From Ctena decussata (Eukaryota; Mollusca; Bivalvia; Lucinida; Lucinidae), in contig OZ022506.1 of assembly GCA_963989385.1 (NCBI GenBank), forward strand, positions 2,769,415-2,833,414: a stretch of 64,000 bases of DNA, written 5' to 3'. This document shows, piece after piece, positions 62,211-64,000 of the stretch. The position numbers and the translations under genes are program-made. The notes under the pieces are model-generated. The model saw only the letters and a program-made list of their open reading frames with translations. It was not told the DNA's origin and made no database searches. Numbering within the stretch: the stretch's first letter is position 1; each line of letters opens with the position of its first letter.

Positions 62211-62400
62211 CGACACCCGGTAGCTCAGTGGGTCAAGCGCTGGTTCTGATCTAGCGGACCGGGTTCGAATCCCACTTGAGGCGAGAATCTGTCCTACCGT
62301 AAACGGGGTTCCATTGCACAAAGCCTTTCATTATCATCGTCCAATCGTCCTGATATAACTGAAATACTGTTGAAAAGGACGTAAAATCACTAGTCATTCA
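62205..62400 (+). mobile_element. tRNA-derived SINE (family B), plus-strand copy
   Basis: The head ACACCCGGTAGCTCAGTGGG, TCAAGCGC (A box) and ACCGGGTTCGAATCCC (B box) are the best preserved of the family. The body TTGCACAAAGCCTTTCATTA, TGTTGAAAAGGACGTAAAAT follows. It is not a tRNA gene: the acceptor arm does not close and the body continues. The interval 62401-62935 shows no gene. Confidence 0.85.
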
Positions 62401-62944
62401 TTATCATCATCTAAGTTCAAAGTCAGATTAAAAAGCCTTCATGCAGACCAAACTGCTAATTAAATGTATCGAACCGCCGCAGAAGCAGAGGACAAAGTTT
62501 CGATCCAGTAAAACTAGTGTAACACCCAATCCCTCAGCGTTCTTTTGCTGACAAGGCGGTACTTCAGTTGTGGTTCCTCAATGCTAAATGTGGTTATGTC
62601 CGCTTGTATATGATCTCTAGCAGTCTGGTCATCTGAAGTTGCCTGTTCGAAAAATGTCCAGAATTTTGAAAAAGAACCGTATCTTATGTTTCCCGTTTCC
62701 TGCTGTGGTGATTTTAGATCATGATCTTGGCGTTACGAATAAGCACATTCAGACAAAGTTCCAGTGCTGAACCTTCTAATAAATCCATTTTATGGTAATT
62801 TTTACCTTAAATGTATATTCCTCGCCAAGAGAAACCACATCAGTTTGCATGGCACTAATACCACAAAATGAGCCTCATCTTTTGTAAACTGTGGCCAGAT
62901 GGCTGTGATTACAAGCATATGTTTACTGTTTCTCGAGAAATGCC

Positions 62945-63075
62945 GCCAGTAAGTGTGGCTCGGAGAGCCTGCCAAGACCTGCCCATGACCTTTTTTCTTT
63001 CGAACTTTTGGGGTTTAGTGACACTGATGAAGTTAAATACAGAAACGCGCGTCTGACGCACTAAATTTGGTGTTT
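62945..63075 (+). mobile_element. Retroelement fragment (family 2, copy 4) with a hammerhead core
   Basis: Matches 9178-9310 almost base for base over the last 100 bases (TTTCGAACTTTTGGGGTTTA and onward). Upstream sequence is different, so this copy is truncated 5' or the two share only a module. Confidence 0.65.
63011..63069 (+). ncRNA. Hammerhead ribozyme-like motif (family 2), second preserved copy
   Basis: CTGATGA 63024-63030, GAAA 63042-63045, stem III ACGCGCGT and cleavage base C 63053. Stem I pairs TTTAGTG with CACTAAA. Compared with 9251-9309, C-G became U-G and A/G became A-U in stem I while the core is unchanged. Confidence 0.62.
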
Positions 63076-63230
63076 TAGTTAATATTTCAAAGAAACGACC
63101 ACTAATTTTGTATCGTCTGACATGATGTTTTTTTACCGAAAAAAAGAACAGTTATCATGGATAAATGATGATTTGTTTCCTATTACTTAACTTATATGAA
63201 ATATAAAAGAAACAAAAGTTAGTTATAACA

Positions 63231-63330
63231 GGGGTAACAACCTACGTCATAGCATGGATCTCGCAAACATATGGATCGCCGCCATCTTTGAATTGCAGGG
63301 TAAGTTTTTCCTCTCGTTAAATCAATAAAT
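63231..63330. mobile_element. TIR MITE, GGGGTAACAACCTACGTCAT family, left end of copy 2
   Basis: GGGGTAACAACCTACGTCAT, AGC matches 58467 and onward; a right end is not found before the window ends. The frame at 63593-63784 is not supported as a gene. Confidence 0.7.
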
Positions 63331-63874
63331 CAGTCAAAACTAAACAGTTTTGGCGGTGCCTGACATTACACTTGGACAGAATGTATAATGATCGAGCCCA
63401 GAAATGCCGCTGCCTTTGTAATTGCCTCCCCACAGTTAAACAGGTGGAAGATAAAAGGACGATTTTAGCAGGGATATAGTGTACACATTTATGAAAAATA
63501 ACGTATTTTACCGCTAATACTACCAATCTTACCAATATTTATGTGATCGTAGTTAGTATTTGCCCTAAACTATTATTCTTAAACATATTTTTGTGATGGA
63601 AAACGGAAAGAGCATTCAAACGGCCAATTTTGATCTCGTAGACACTTATGACGGCAGAGATGTCGTGCACACAGGTATGGAAAACGTCACAGACTCGTGC
63701 ATTCTGATTGCATCAGTTCCTGGTCATTGCTCATCTTTTGCTTTTAATTGTACAAAATGGTCATTACTCAAATCATACTTTTAATGTAAGATCCGTTGTT
63801 CATTTTCTGATTTGAGCTTATACACTAGTCCAACAAACCAGTCTTTTTTTGTATCTGCTATTAGTGTTTGCCCC

Positions 63875-64000
63875 AGATAATAAACCAATCAGATCACCCG
63901 AATTTTCAAATTTTCAATAGATTTATTGGTTTAGACTCATCACTTATCCATGAAGAGAGTCTTCACCAATAAATCTACTGAAGACTTGAAAATTCAAGTG
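63875..64000. mobile_element. Palindromic element cut by the window end
   Basis: CGAATTTTCAAATTTTCAAT, AGATTTATTGGTTTAGACTC is mirrored by GAGTCTTCACCAATAAATCT, ACTGAAGACTTGAAAATTCA. The imperfect arms are about 43 bases. Confidence 0.8.

Noticed and set aside
63593..63784. Short frame starting MENGKSIQTANFDLVDTYDG with a possible donor after CACACAG
   Set aside because: No recognisable domain, and it lies next to a MITE end; a neighbouring-gene exon is possible but unsupported.

Overview
The window is animal nuclear DNA, AT-rich and crowded with decayed mobile elements. The repeat set (tRNA-derived SINEs, several palindromic MITE families, DIRS-type, LINE and Penelope-like retroelements, hammerhead ribozyme cores, and elements built on ~160-bp tandem units) suggests a marine bivalve mollusc. 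That placement is an inference from repeat style, not from a host marker gene. There are no prokaryotic operons, rRNA genes, CRISPR arrays or convincing functional tRNA genes.

The host genes I can support are three tandem, same-strand copies (A, B, C) of one small intron-containing gene spread over 9.4-60.8 kb. Each copy has a signal-peptide exon, a second exon carrying the catalytic-Cys motif NKCNIFVYDVL, and a third exon carrying EWG, GDIIAF and GH(V/I)GI(V/I)S. Together these encode a secreted protein of about 165-172 residues. It looks like a bacterial NlpC/P60-type peptidoglycan amidase/endopeptidase, and most like the interbacterial amidase effectors (Tae) known to have been domesticated in animals as Dae antibacterial proteins. 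Copies B and C are intact, and each has a conserved TATA promoter and a short non-coding first exon 2-4 kb upstream. Copy A has lost its exon-2 donor site and is frameshifted near its 3' end, so it is probably a pseudogene.

Layout. 0-4.05 kb: decayed DIRS-type element on the minus strand. 4-9 kb: AT-rich DNA, short tandem repeats and a diverged duplication. 9.0-20.0 kb: copy A, with introns holding a Penelope-like reverse transcriptase remnant, hammerhead units, a SINE and a 2.4-kb array of 165-bp repeats. 20.4-22.8 kb: palindromic MITE and a LINE remnant interrupted by two hammerhead units. 22.8-31.5 kb: mostly unannotatable DNA, a LINE 3' remnant and small palindromic MITEs. 31.5-37.3 kb: a long LINE on the minus strand whose ORF1, endonuclease and reverse transcriptase lie in one frame broken only by two TAG codons. 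37.3-37.8 kb: a second LINE remnant. 39.0-46.8 kb: copy B. 47-52 kb: SINEs and MITEs. 52.1-60.8 kb: copy C. 60.9-64 kb: MITEs, SINEs, a Penelope-like fragment and a second well-preserved hammerhead core.

The three genes share orientation, exon phases and promoter, so they arose by tandem duplication. Their introns were then filled independently by transposable elements. Secretion, a retained Cys/His catalytic pair and extra cysteines fit an extracellular antibacterial or digestive role.
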